The translations under genes were made by a program, and so were the position numbers. A stretch of 64,000 nucleotides of DNA from NCBI GenBank assembly GCA_013398955.1, contig VWPU01009433.1, positions 28,298 to 92,297 of the forward strand, written 5' to 3'. The notes beneath the pieces were generated by a model, which worked only from the letters and a program-made list of their open reading frames with translations, did no database searches and had not been told where the DNA came from. Source of the stretch: Callaeas wilsoni (lineage: Eukaryota; Chordata; Aves; Passeriformes; Callaeidae). Below, one piece after another: positions 26,801 through 41,500 of this stretch. How positions within the stretch are numbered: the first letter of the stretch is position 1; each line of letters begins with the position of its first letter.

Positions 26801-29800
26801 TGAATAGCCTGATGTTTCACTAACACCTGAAAGACTTGGCAAAATGATCTGTTTACTTTCTCACATTCATTCCAAATCATCATGTTTAGAATATATTAGC
26901 AAATACAGGAATTACTTTTCCTCACCTAATTTAAACTAAAAAGCATACCTTTTCTGTATGTATGTGAGGGCATGAGGGCACTAGATTAGTCCCATTTCTG
27001 TTTTGGATCATGAAACCCAAATATGGGATTCAGCCTTGGTGGTAGTTCCCACTGTACTGCCACTACTGACTATTTCCAGTCTTTCCATAAGAATCCAGCT
27101 CTGAGCAGGTGCACAGATACATCTGGACAGGCAGGCAGGTCTGTCAGAAAGCACACCCGCTGTGCTGGCGACTGTGTACCTGCTCAGCACACTGCTTGCT
27201 TCCCATCTGTAGCACAAATAAAAAGGGCAAAAGGTTCAAAATCAGCTAACACAACTGGATAGCTAAAACCTGGATAACTGCAAAAACCCCCTAAAAATAT
27301 CCCAAATACTTTCTGCTTTATTTGTGCTCTTAAGAGTAAGCTCCAATAGAAACAGCAGAAGGAAACAACAAAAAAAAGAAAGTCAGGAGTTGAAAGGAAA
27401 ATGTTCAAAAGAAAATATATGTAATTTAAAGTCTTTTTGTGGAGTTTTGTGGGGTTTTATATACACCAATTATTTTCAAGGTCTTATTAATTACGTATAC
27501 TCTGAATATATATTTCTATAATACAGTTAACAGCCATTATTTTTGTCAAGTCACTTGTGCACATGAAAGAAAACCAAGAAACCCATACCACCATTTGACA
27601 TGAAGGTTTTCAACCACAACATTTGTCAAAGGTTTTACCTAAAACTCTTACTAAATGTTTAAGGAAGCTTAACAGAGATACTGTCTGATTCCTGTTCCCT
27701 GCTCATCTGCACAGGAGGGCAATTTCCCTTTCACACAGAGACAAGGATGAAGCCTCTGTTGACTTAGATGGTGTAACAGAAAATAACAGATAAATGTTTT
27801 TGCAGAATGGAAGAGGAAAAAAAAAACCCCAAGTATCTCTGCAGTTTAATCAGACTTTTTGAATTCTGATAACCATCGAAACAAGTGCAATGATTTTAGA
27901 TGCCTACCATAGCAGCACAAACTACATGGAATAAAGAGGCCAGGTACTGAGATATACTCTAGCTCTCTCCCATCTACTCAGGATTGCTGTACAGCATGTA
28001 GTAATGAAGAAATTTGATTCTTTATTCAGCTGTAACATAAAACAATGCATATGATAAAAAATAATAAATAAAATTTCCTTGACAAAAGAGAACCATACGG
28101 AATTTCTGGAAGCAATTCCATAAACAAAACCCAGTGATTTAACAGCAGGCAATTTAAATGCCTATATATTTTTTTTCAAAAATTAAGGTAAAAACCATTT
28201 GAATTGGTCATCTTGCTTGTATCGAAAACAAGAAGGAAAATACTGCCTGTAAGTATTACACAAGAGTATCCCGTATCTGCCCTATCATCTCATTAAATGG
28301 GGGAAGTGCAGCAGCCAACAGCCACCCAGGATGTCACCGGCTGCAGCCCATGGTGGAGGAACTGGATGTGACCAAAGCAAAGCAGAGCACTTGTAAACCC
28401 ACCCCAGCCATAGAGCAAATAATTCTGAACATCTAATCCCTACCACCAACGAAATGGAGACGTGGCTGGACCGAAGTTTTGCCATTTCGACCGAGGAATA
28501 AAACCTCCCACAACTGCAACAGAAAAACATACACTTCACTCAGCTTTACACCTTCTCAAGATGACCCAACATGCCCTGAGATTTTATGTCTAAGAAGATT
28601 CCTTAAGAGTTTTTTGAGCAGCAGAATCAACTGGCATGTAAAGTGAGGCACTGGGAGGAATTGATTTAATTTTAAGAACTAATTTTCTTTTAAAAATGTC
28701 GAAGCTTGGCATCTCTGGTGATAAAGACACAATCACTTGCAACAAAATACAAACTTTATAGAAAAATTTGACAGTTCTACTTTTTAACCAAAAAGGTACT
28801 ATATTTTCACAGATGTCAATTCAGTACAAAGTCTTATAAAACAGTGAATTGTTTGGTATTTTTTTTTAATACAAATGACTGCTACTTCCCAATATTGTGC
28901 AGAGCTGTTTTTAGAGGGAATGATACTTCAATTACAATGGCAAAAAATAGTGGGTTTAAAATAGTTTTATTAATTATTCCAAACCACCTTAAAGACTGGT
29001 TACAATTAAAGAATCTCGACATACAACACTTTTCTTTTTGATAATTCTCTGACTGTTTCGGGGTTTGGTGCATTCAGAAGGTTTGGTTTTTTTATTTTTA
29101 ACTGTAAGTACCCACTGTATGTCAAAGTATACTTTGAAGAAATCCAGTACCAGCTCCATTTTGCTACACAATCTTAAAAACAAAGTTAGCTAATAAGGTT
29201 TTAAAATCTTTCACACAGGACATATCAAGTAACTTTTGACACAGTCAACAAATAAAATTCGTATTAATGGAGCACATGTATACTTGAAACATCTGATACA
29301 AAACAGTTAAAAGAGCAACATTCATTAAAAGGGTATTTCCAAATCAATTAAAAGACCTTCAAAAGGATAAAGATCAAAAGAGGAGTAGAAAGCATTTCTC
29401 AAATGAAGCTGCACATTGCACAGCAAACACCTGCACCATCGTCACAGACACCTGCAAGCTCCAAAGTCAAAGTCTAATCAAGACAGAAGAAAGCAAAGAT
29501 CACAGTACTGCTGTCATGCCTGCTACTAATCACCTGCTATGGAGCAAAACCACCTTCTCACCAGGAGAAAAAAAAAGTATGTACACATAAGCCTCTGTAT
29601 CTATCTCTGCATGATAGATCTCTCATAAGACACTTTCATCCAAGTACACAAGATACTCTAATTGCTACCTGCCAAGGTTTATGAGTGAATTACAGAGACT
29701 TTACTTCCTTGCCTTCCCTCAGAGCTGACAGCTCTTCAAGGACACCTCGGCGAAGAATGGGCTCTCCTGATGCTGTGGGATCCTGAGAGCAGTGGCTCCT

Positions 29801-32613
29801 GTTCCTGCAAGGTCTCTTCTTAACACCTGGGATGTCTCATATCCTCCTAGTTTCCACTTGATTTCCAAAGAGGCTCACAGTGCATTATTCCCCACTCTGC
29901 AACCCAGCAGAGGGAAGCGGGAGAAGGAACCCTCTGTGCAGGATTGTACGAGATTATATTTAGCCCAGTTTGATCCCATGCTCCGTAATTTGGGCAACAA
30001 ATTACTGGCTGCACTGGGGGTGGGGAAGAAGAGCACATGCCCCAGTGTGCCTGATCCTGCTGTAAGTAAACCAACTAATCCCTTTCTGAACTACTTGAGT
30101 ACTCCAAAGCAATTATTTTAGAAGACAGATGAGACATCAGCCAGTCTGTATTATCTATATCCAGATATTTCCATAAGGCTCTTGGATAAACTCTCAGATA
30201 TTTCTTTCGTGCCCTCAAGTGATAACCACCTAATGCACAGAGTTGCCTCTCAGGGTGTGCCGGGCTGTGCACAGCTTTGGACATCTCCAGCAGAAAGAGC
30301 CAGCAGTTCCTGGCTGCGTCAAGCGGTCGGCACACGGCACCAGGATTCAGTGCAGAGAGGAGGAGAGTGATAGGGAAACAAAAATAAAGAGCATTAGAGG
30401 TTCCTGATAAATCTACAGCATCATAAAAGCTGCAGAGGCAAGAGACACACTGCTCTGCCTGTCAAAACCTCCCGTAAGGCTATGCTTCTAAGTGGGCAGA
30501 CAAGAGATGTGGTTATAGCTGCTGTTCATCAAGCCTTGGCATCACCAACGCAGAGAACAGGAGAGTAAAGACAAAGTTCAGACATCAACTTAAATTCTGT
30601 TTTCAAACTTCAGTCCTTCTGTGTAACATAATATCATAAGAAAAGGGAGCAAACAGCTCAGCTGCCAAAAGCTTGTCTAATTACCGCGAATTTGTTTGCT
30701 TCACATTTCTTGAATTCCTTTCTCTTTGCCAGACAATTGACTAAGAAATACTCCTTTCCTCAAAAAAGCACCGAAGCAGAATAAATAGAACAACTAATAT
30801 AAACTGGCAGCTGTAAATTAATCTATATAGTAGGCAGTCTGGAAGGCTTTGTTCATCCCTACAGCTTTGTCGGCTACAAACCAGAGGAAACAAAAACAAC
30901 CCCAAATACTCATGCACATCCGCACACTGTTCATTAAACAGCAGCACTAATACTTAATCTCACCAGATGCCGGGATGAAGCGAGCAGCCCAGTCTCAGTG
31001 CACTGAAGGGGTGTTGTGCCACACAAGAGCTGTTACAGCGCTGGCACAATTGTCTGAAAAATAAGCAGCCGTACACGCCTGCATGCGCAAGCCAGCAAGC
31101 GAGCGAGTGCTTCCATTGCTGCCTCAGTTCCTTCAAAGGCTCTCACACTTTTTAAACTGGCATCATTTGAGACTGTTACATACAGATTGTATAGAGTAAA
31201 TTTATGTTCTGTTTTTCCAAATTGACCCCTCTGCCCCCAATTTATTTAGTGAAGAATTCTGAGCGATTATACCTATTTTTGTCATATTTATTTTCCCATT
31301 CTTGTCAATTTAAAAGAAGCTGAACCTAAGAAAAAGGATGGAGTTTGCACAGTGGAACACTCTAATTTATCACTTCTTTGGTAAGGAGAAAAATCCCACA
31401 GCTGTTCCGTAACAGCTAGTATAGCGCTAGGTTATTAAGCATTTTATTCCTCAAACGTATCTCAAACATGTTATTACATCTTAACCACTCTGCAACTATA
31501 GAAAAATGTTTATCAAAACCTCTGATGAGCAGTTTTACAACTATTTCTTTAGCACTGAGCTGAGAATGAAAACATAAAGAAGGCTGACTCTAAATGTTTA
31601 TTAAATTCAGGTGATGATACTTGCCTCAGAGATACATTACCCAACATAAAAATCTACAGTTTTATTCAAAATAAATAGAACAATATGTTCATTCGAAGCA
31701 TTCAGATCTAAGCTCCTGGGCTCTTCAAGGGAAAATGCAAAGCCAGTAAAAGCAATTTGGGTTTTTTTTAAACTCTCTCTTGATTTATGGCATCATACGG
31801 AGGAAAAAAAATCTTTGTATAAAACTGTTCATATTACATACTGCAGTATTCAAATATCATGGGGAAAAGCAATCAGAATAAATCACAGTCTTCTCCTTAT
31901 CCGCCATTTAAATGTATTTCATCCAGGAAAGTAACCTCTGGCTGATTACTTGCAGCAGCAGCATCAGTAAGAGTGTGTCACAGCTCATTTGCCAGAGCTT
32001 CAAGAATGAAGCTCATTCCGTGCTGGAGACATTCCTCCATAAACAAAGTGAACAGGTGCTTGTGGAAATACCCTCTTTATGAGGTCTTAGTTTTGGGTTC
32101 TTGATCTGTAGCACCACTACCAAAGAAAGCTGACAGTTTCAGGTACCCACGTAACAACGCATTTAAAAAAAATTAATACTGAAACTGAGTTATTAACCAG
32201 GTCAATTCATACAGCAGTAAAATAAGTTTCTCAGAGAGGAGCTGGGATAATAAAAACCTTACTATGCTGAAACATTAAAAACAGAAGTAAAACCAACTGA
32301 AAGATAAAGGAAGGCATGTTATGGCCACTGCCACCTTATGGTTTGGAGTGGATCCAGTACATTTTGAAAGCAGAACCTCCACAGAAGTGGACAGACAAGC
32401 ATCTTCCATTGAGAAAGCATTCACAAAGCACCTGTCCAAGTACATTTTTCTCATTCATGTTCATTTCACCTGAACTCATCTTGAACCACAGTTGCTGGGG
32501 GCTTTTTTTTTGATCCTTACTTCTGTCACATACTTGAATGACAAAAGTGCAAGACCACCAGGGTTGAGCATGAAGACCAATAAGGTGAGCAAAGTGAAGC
32601 TTTCCTTACACTC

Positions 32614-32700
32614 ATAATATATTTATATATTATGTGTGTGTGTGTATATATATATATATTTGACACATTTATATATATCAAATATATTTACGTATGTATG
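32614..32700. repeat. Compound TG/TA microsatellite with AT-rich flanks
   Basis: An AT-rich stretch (ATAATATATTTATATATTA) leads into (TG)n and then (TA)n, and is followed by more TATATATCAAATATATTT. The mixed TG/TA composition can form unusual DNA structure and is likely polymorphic. Confidence 0.85.
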
Positions 32701-33696
32701 GTTTTATTCACACTACTTTCTACACTCTGCATTATGGATTATAAATACCTAAGGTGATTTTCCCCTCCTCCTTCTGTTCTGTAAACACCACCTATCACAC
32801 TTAACCTGATAACCCTGCTCTGGGCACCTTTAGCATGTATCTCTGTATCTAGGCTCTAGCCAGCTCCAAACCCTGCAACCCCAAGCTCCAGCACCTCTGC
32901 CCTGGGGTAAGGCAAGCCCTGGCCACACTGGTCTCTCCACCAACACTGCATATAACCATCCTGCCATTTCAAAAGAAAGCTTCTGCTCCCCATCAAATCC
33001 CCTCTGGTAACAGCTGGACCTGAGATGTCTCCTCCGAGCAACTCCCACCTCTCTTTGCATCAACAGTCCCTCCACACTGCCCTGGCACAGGATAAGCGTA
33101 AGTCCAAGAGATCTTGTTTTTGGCTTGGCTTTGCATCGCAGGTGTTGTGCTCATGCTCCTACCCAGGCTGAAGCGAACTGCAGCAAGCCCCAAATACCAG
33201 CCCTGGCATGACCTGCAGCTGCTCAGCTGGGAGAGGACAGCAGAAAAGCACTCATGGTACTCTAACTCCATGTGGACTGATGCACATATTCACGCTGTCT
33301 GTGTCTGGAAGGATTACATCACCAAAAAGTGGAGAAAACCTTGGATAGAAGGGCTAAAAGGGTTACAGCAAACTATCAACATACCCATTTCTATCTCTGT
33401 AAATTGCGCAATTCCTTACAGGAAGGATTATGTTCCCAGAGCACCATGCTGTGGCCAAAACACACCCCCACACCCCTCCTTGGAGTGCCTCCCTGGATAA
33501 TCCCCAGCAAATAAATCCTCTCCCTGCCAAGAGGGCTGTCAAGTGCTCATGGAAACAGTAGCTTGCAGGAGCAAAACTATTTCCAACCTTCAAAGGCAAA
33601 AACCCCCACAACTCCAGGCCACCACATCCCTTTACTGAAAGATAAACACAAAACAAAGTTATGTATGAACAGCAACTCATATAGTTCTCCCCCATT

Positions 33697-33758
33697 TGTG
33701 TGTGCACATGCGTGTGTGTGTGTATATACATATGCGTGTGTATATATATATATATATT
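33697..33758. repeat. Compound TG/TA microsatellite, interrupted
   Basis: TGTGTGTGCACATGCGTG, then a TG run, TATACATATGCG, TGTG and a (TA) run. It lies about 1 kb from the similar array at 32614-32700. Open frames reading IHTHTHVHTQ or IYIYTHAYVY across it are products of the repeat. Confidence 0.85.
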
Positions 33759-36700
33759 GCAGTGCCATCTGTCAGAGGCTTCTACCAGCAGCTGCAGGGG
33801 GCAAACGCTCCCCTGCCTAATCTCCTCTCCATGTGGGAAAATAGCTCATTTTACTAGCTGAATGCATGCTATATATTTTCTTTATCTGTATGTATCATTA
33901 GACATTCTTTTCTCTGTGTCATGAATGAATTGGGGAAGAGTCACTGATTTCTAATGAGGAAGAGCAAAAAGGCAGGGTGACAATAAAGGGACCCTGCATT
34001 AATCAAATGTCCACCCCAGACAGCAATTCCGAGGCCTTAATCTCTGTCTGGGAGAAGTGTTGCTTAAAGCTTTCACTCAAAGAGAAAAGGAGAGATTTCA
34101 CATGGCAGGTGCTGCACTTGCTGCAGCAGTGTAAAACTCCATTATTCCAGATTTCTGGTGAACATTAGAAGAGAAAGAAGGAAAAGAAGAAAGGAAACAA
34201 TACAAGCAGCAGCCTCAATGCAGAGGGAAGTGGGAAGGAATGGGACTCCTTGCTAAATTCTCACATTATTATTCATTAACAAATTTAAACAGACTGAACA
34301 ACATGATGGGCCAACACACTTTTTCTTCATCTGTAAGCAACTCAGATGTGGCCACGTTTCGTTATGGCACTACTCCCCATGTGACTGTATGGGTGGTGCC
34401 CATACAGGACAGAGACAGACCCAGAGCACCACGAAACATGAGTCTGCACAGCTCCATGGCACGGCTTTGCCTCCACATCCCTTGTGCTGGGAGCCTGCCC
34501 TTGTCTCTTCCCTAGAGGATGTTCCAGCCTCTTCTGTGCCTGTCCAAATGTACTGCTGGTGCACGACATTTCCCTGCTCATGGAATCTGGAAGGGCCTTT
34601 ATAATCTCTCTCCCTCATCTACCTTCTAACTTGTTTCAAACCCAAGGAGAAAATGTCTTGCCTTTCTTGCCTGAGCTTCTTAACGTCTCTCTGTAACAGA
34701 ATTACTTAAGTGGAGTGTTTTGGCATAAAAATTGTGTGGAAGACTCTTAAAAATGACCTGCCAAAGCAAACATATCCTCTGCCCCTGCAATATTAAATTA
34801 CATACTTAGGCAAGGAGAAGGAGAGCTCCTGTTTATTACTTGTATTAGAAATTCATGTCTTGACTCTCCTGGGGTGCCACATGAATGACTGGAAAGGTGA
34901 TGTCAGAGTAAGCATCACAGCAAAAGTGCCAAGGGAAAGGAAAAATCCTTTTTGGTACTTTGTTTTGTTTTGGATTATGTTCAGGAAGATGCATCACTTC
35001 AGTACAATTGCCAAAATGTTTCCTGCATCATACCAGTCTGCAGGCTAGAGCTGGATATGTGCCCATCCTGACCACGCTGGTTCTCCATGGAGACCTCCAA
35101 CACATTCAGAGAAGACTCTGGTGTTTGAAACACTGCTATGGTAAAAAGTAAAACAGCCAAGAGAAACAGCAGACCTTTCAGACTTGCTGCAAGCAACATT
35201 GAAATAAAATTATATAGTTTTCTTCTTTCATTTGCAGATGAACTAGAAGCAAATAAAGCCATGGGTGGGTTTCCTAGACCTAGTGACCTGTTTGCACAAC
35301 CTAATCTTCCCTATCGTCAGCTTCACAAAACACACAAGTAACACTGACACTCACATCTCACGGACTAGTCTCTAAAACTTATACAAATTTACAGCTCTTC
35401 AGCTCAAAGCACCATAACTTCAGCATGTTCACCCAGCTGTACCAAATATATCCCACACCTTGCATTTCTCTCCTTGTACTGTTTCACCTGAGTCTGTCAT
35501 CCTTCTTTCAACACTATTCCCTAAAAGCAGCTTACTTTTTTCATTTAAAATATAAACAATGCTGCTTAACCATTTTAAATAAATCCTTTATCAGTCATGT
35601 TCATATCCCCAAAATAATGTTGCAGTCATTCAATTCTCACACAATATATAAGTAGTTGCCTTAAACTCTCTAGGCCAGATACCCTCTCCAAAGTTAGGCC
35701 ACAGTTCAGGATAAAAGAACACTATTTGCAGCTATAGCAGTGATAGGGTAACATCAGGAAAAATTACCAGGAAGTTCTGATGAATACATAAGCATTTATT
35801 ATGTGCCTATAGTCTGATTAAATATCCAGCAACAATTAAGCTGTAGCAAAAGAACTATTTTACCTTCAGTAACTAACACAAACATTCATTTATGGAATTT
35901 AGGAAATCAAGTCAGGTCACCGTTATCCAATCCCATCTTATCCAAAAAAAGGATGCTGTAGATATCGAAGGAGCATATGGAGTCAAGGGAGAGAGAGTTT
36001 TTCTTCCTTCTCTTCCCTAGCCATACAGTTCTGGCCACTGTGTGAGGCAAAGAGGAAGAGCTCTGGTCCAGCTCATTTTCCAGCCTTGTCTTGTTACACT
36101 AAAGAAAGCCCATGAGAGAAAATACGGGGGAGGTCAGGACATTCTGGAAAATATTATCAATTAAAATGCTCAACCTACAATGTCCCTACACCTGTTTAGG
36201 TTCATATTTATAAACTTGCTGAGAAGAGAGAAAACACAAGTTCTACAAAGGAACATCAAGATTGTAATTGAAAAGGTGAAAAGAAGAAAAACTAAAAGAA
36301 TTACGAATTGCCATCCTGCCCTTACCACCCAGAAACAAACGGTTAAGCAGCCACAAGTAGAATACAAGAATGGAAGTAAGATAACAAAACTCTAACAGCA
36401 CAAAAATCATCAAAAATTATGTCTGATGTAATATTCCTCTTTGACAAGGTAACCGCAAAAAGAAAAGCAGTGTATGCATCTTGAATTCAGTAAGGCTTTT
36501 GACACTGACACGTGAACTAAGGAAATACAACCTATGGGTGCAAGCTAGATGCCCAAGTAGTTTAGGAAATCAAGAGCTCAGCAGTAATCGCTGAAAGTTT
36601 CTTTATCGAACTGTCCTGCAATTTCCGATAGGCTCCTATAAATGTATATGCCAGGTCCAGTTTTGTTCAATACTCCCATTTGGGGTCAAGAAAACAGAGA

Positions 36701-38508
36701 TGACACTTGTGAAATCTCTCTCTTACATCAGAACGGGTAAAGTTTCAAGTTCTTTAGAGAGAGACAGATCACTTTTCAAATTTCAAATTGCAGAAATGGT
36801 ATGGAATAAAGAGGATGCAAACAATAAAGTGCAACATTCCACATTTAGATAGGAATAATCAGCTCTACAAATGCAAAAATAAGAATGAACTGATTAAGCA
36901 GCAGCACTGGAGGAAACCATCTGTTAGACATAGTGAACTAAAACCTAAATGGAAATGAAGAATACAGTGCTGAAGGATAAAAGATACCTCTCAGGCTGGG
37001 CATGTTAGTAGTGGCTAGAGAACTGTTGGTTCTAGTAGGCAAAGGAAGAAAAATGCCAGCGTGACTTAGATTGTGATTTAAAACCAACTTTATAAACTGA
37101 CACAAAAAATAAAGTGATGTTGTTGTAAAGCATCCCATGTTTAATTAATTTTGCATAGCTTGATAAAGAAATCTTAGACTACTTATCAGAGTTACTCATG
37201 TTCCTCCAGATCTCTTCACCTCAAAAATGGGATTAAGTATGAACACTGACAATGTATATTTTTCACTTTATTCACTTTGAATGTGACCACTAGACCTTAT
37301 TAAATTACAGTAAAACTCATCAGTGAGTTTTCTGAGAGAAGCAACTTCTACATCATCCCATTTTTGCTAATCAAATTGCTTTAAAATGTGCGTGAAAAGC
37401 TGCGCACTTGCAGTTGTTCACTGGAAACTGAGTGAAATGAAACAGTCCCAGCGCTGAACCTCTCCAGTGCTAACTCCAAATCAGCACAGGTCTTGCCACT
37501 TTCTACAGAGCTAAACAGCTTCTTCATTTCAGAAATAAATTCTAACCACCTTTATGTGGGAAAACTGCTTTTAGTGTGCCTCTGATTTCACAATTAGAAG
37601 CATTCAGCATACAGGATCGTATTTATCACTATTAAAATCTTAAAATATGAAAACCTCCTTTAGGAAGCTGTCAATTGCCATCCTTCTTATAGCGGAATAA
37701 GGTGCTCCTGCACTTTGACTATTCAAGCAAAACGTGCATTTCCCATTTAACATAATCCCCTACTGACTACACCACATTACTTGTACAGTACAGTCAGAGA
37801 CACTAGGGGATTTTCAACGAACTGTCAAAAAGACTTTCTCTACTTTAGGAAACATTCAATCTCTAAATATAATGGTGTCCGCAATTATATAAATCAGAAA
37901 TAATCCTGAAGACCCTATTCTCCACAGATAACAGCAGTTATACGTTCTGCAGTCTTTCTTAATGAGCAGTATATCCATATCCCACCATATTATTACTGAA
38001 CATATTTATGGCATCAGAAGAAGCAGTGTCCTGCCTATATTACAACCATGATGGAAAGCATTATGGAGAGCCAGGTGAACATGTACACCAAAGCAGTTCC
38101 ACAGTGGCCAGGCCTGAAGCAACCTAGACCATTTGAGAAGACTCAAATTAGGAGAGCAATGAGATGAGAAAGATGAAAAGGTCAGAAAGACAAATAAAGC
38201 AGCAATTGGACACAGAGGTAGCTGGGTCCACTGATGGGCCCAGAATACCTATCTATATTCCAGTCCCAGGTCTGACAGAGGATTTCTCTGTGCTGTTAAG
38301 AGAGTCATTTAATTTTCCTACATTTGTGGTTTACAAGCTATAGAGGCACTGATTCCAGATTTACTGGAATTTACAGACATACAGTGACACTGCAAGAAGT
38401 AATGCACTACCATTTACACCCAGCCAAGTTTCTTAGAAGGAAGATAAAAAATGACAGTAGAGAGTAGGGGAAAACTATGTAAGGGAGGAAGAGGAAAAAA
38501 CAAAGAGG

Positions 38509-38560
38509 AATGCAACAAACAAACAAACAAACTCCCCCCAAATAAACAAACGAAAAAACC
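38509..38560. repeat. AAAC-rich low-complexity tract
   Basis: Repeated ACAAACAAACAAACAAAC followed by a C run and AAATAAACAAACG. Simple repeat, no other role evident. Confidence 0.7.
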
Positions 38561-41500
38561 CTGAAACAAGGAGGTTACAACACAACTTTGAAACTGACTC
38601 TTTAACTCAAGATTAAATGTTTGAAAAATCATTAATGTTTCTGAAATACAGGTTTCCATTAAGCCATGTTATGGCAAAAACTCCACAACCCAGCACAAAG
38701 CAAGCCAGCCCCATCATACAGTCTATACAAATAAATATGTACAAATAAGGGGTGAGTTTATTTAAGGAATATTCTTCAGGATCCTTATACTGACCGATCA
38801 CAATGAATCAGGGCACATGTTCTATGAAAACAGCGTATTTTAAAAAAAAAATTAGGGATTCACTTTCTGAAGACTTATTTAGGGTACATTACAAAACTGT
38901 CCATGTGGCAAAAATTTCTGCTGGCCAAAAGGTACCTCTGATTTCCCCAAGCTTCAGCCACTTATTTTCAGGAAGAAAGGAACACTGTGTGAGTGTCCTG
39001 AAAACTGGCTTTGTTGGCTCAGTCTTCTACTTTGAATGGAGCAGAGGTTCATAGGCAATGTAATTTCAGAAATTACTAATGCTACTCAAACAACCATATG
39101 CCTCTATTTTTACACTGCCCTCCATTCTTCTGCCAGATGCTTCTCTTCTTTCATTTCATCTGCTTAATGAAGCTCGGCAATTTAGGCCCCAGTGCTTTGA
39201 TTTTAGAAAATTATGTAAGATACTTTATAAAAATACTTTATCATTATTATTAAGAAGATGACTGACTGCCTCCATTTTTTTTCAAAAAAGGTAACATTTA
39301 GTTTAGCTGTTCAAAAAGGTACTTGGTGGCCAATATCCCAGCTTGCAGAGGGTGAAACCAGAGACAAATCTCCAGCCAGAATTAAAATAAGCAGAGGATA
39401 CTTACAGCAGATATGGTCATACACATGGAAGTATATATGACATTTTGTCACCATTTGGTAGTGGGGGGGTTTTTTTGCACTCACAAAGAGATGACAATGT
39501 AATATGGATTATCTAACAGTCTACAGGTCTGGATGTTTATCAAGGATCTCAGTGTACAGGATTCCAGACCTGTGGATGGCTTGATTATCCCGAGATCCCT
39601 CTGAATCTAGCAAATCTCAGTCTGCTATTTTGCTCATCCCTAATGAATTAGTATTGTAAGACCCCCTGAAACCTCTCATTTTATCTTTATGCCCCTATCA
39701 TACTCAATGAATTCAAATTGCTAACTTGCATGACCTTAGAATACAGGCTGCTATGTGACTAATTTTTAATTTGCCTTAATCAAAACACTGAGGAAGCAAT
39801 ATAAAAGTTAAAAAGCAATATTCAAACTCACATTTATTACTACTCTCAAGGGTGCAATTCATCTACCCTGAGGAAGCCAAAGAAGGGTGGAAGGTCTCAC
39901 TTGGATGCTTTCTGGCACGGCAAGGACCACTGTGACAAAAGCAGTGCACAGCAGCCACAAGAAGTTGTGCTGCTCTGGGTAGAGGAGTTGCAGAGCAGAT
40001 GCAACCTCCATAAGGAATCCTCACAACCCACCATCTGACTTACAGAGTGGTACCACTACCTCTGAATAGAAGTGAAGAGGTAAGGCTGGCAGTAACTCAA
40101 CAGCCGTAGGTGCTCAGGATCAACACCAAAAGCTGCTGTTACCCCCGCAGGGTAAAAGGAGTTCTAAAACTGGAGTACAGCTCTCACTGCATCCACAAAA
40201 GCAGCTGCGCTGCCTGGGAACACAAAGCATCTCAGGTGTCCTTTAATGCACTGGGCAGTTCTGATACTGCCTAGGGGACATACTCAGGAGGTGAGAAAGG
40301 CACCAAGGGTCAGTAAATGACATCAGTTAAGAGTTTTGGAGTTGACTTATTTGTTTCTCTTAGGCAGAGGGACTGCACTTCCACATTGCCCTGGTATGTA
40401 CAGAGGAATAGGGCAAAAGAGTATTTTCCTTTACCAGATGAGACGAGCCTTTGTATTTCATAACACAGCTGTTTTTACTGACAAGTGAGATTTTAAAGAC
40501 AAGTTAATCTTCTTGCATACAAAACCACCGGTAAGAGGAAAGAGGACAGGTCCCCACCTGTGTCAGGAAGGAAAACATTAACACAGCTTTAGAGCAGCCA
40601 GTTCAGTGTTAGCTTGTCTGCTTTATTTTTAATGAACCACGAACAAGCCAGCAACTTTGACTAACAGTTAATACCTTGACCCAGCACATACATAAAACCA
40701 GACATAGCCCCAGGGAACAGGTTTACTCCCAAGGTCAATCTAACCAGGGGAAAAATGTGTTATATATGGTTTTGGCTTCATCTAATTCAGCCACAGCAAA
40801 ATCTGGGGCCAAATACACTGCAGGAATGACCTTTGTGCAAACATGCCACGAGGCCCAGCTGACAGGTATTACACAGGCCAGAAAAAAGGAGCCTATTAAT
40901 GCAGGCTGCAGGAGAGGTTTCATAGCATGCAGTGACCCTCCTTCCTTCTGTGCCTTCCGCTGCTCAGCAAAATGACTATGCAGGATACCGGAGCAAAAGC
41001 TGTACAAGAGGGTAATTGCTTTCTGAGCCACCAACTAAAAAGGGAAATTCAGCAATCTGCTTTCAAGAGGTATCTTTTTTAAATAGCTGGTGATATCTAT
41101 GCTGCAGATAATGGGTGTTGCAAGAAATTCCCTTACCACGAGGAAATTTACCCAGGCTCTTTTATCTCCTCTTACACTAGGGTAAAGTGACGGTTCCCAA
41201 ATCCTAATGCAGATATTGCTTCTGATTTGTATCTTACAGCAAATAATCACAAACACTTGCCTTGAGGGGCTGTAAAAGAAGCTAGACTATTGCAATTATT
41301 ATTATTTCAGTTCTCGCGTGTCCACAGCAAAGATTACCATGGGACTGAACAGCCCTCCTAAGTTGGCACAGTCCATCCTAACAGATGGATTCAAAGTATT
41401 TCTCTCTTTCTTCTCTGCTTACTGTAGCTTTTTAGGCAGGTGATGGCACCAATGGCAAAATGGCCTTTTATTTCAGCAGCAGCTGGATCCAAATGATCTC

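Larger units (their letters stand above)
13166..30000. other. Gene-free stretch: intron or upstream region, first section
   Basis: AT-rich, mostly unique sequence without a recognisable coding exon on either strand. It contains the CR1 3' end at 13598-13786, the CA tract at 15379-15401, a T8/A16 tract near 21654-21678 and a TCAATCAATC-type stretch at 23780-23810. The segment 23040-23640 is AT-rich, non-repetitive and rich in ATTA cores, which would suit a conserved noncoding element, but I cannot test conservation. Open frames up to 130 codons (17885-18277 minus) show no domain. Confidence 0.6.
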
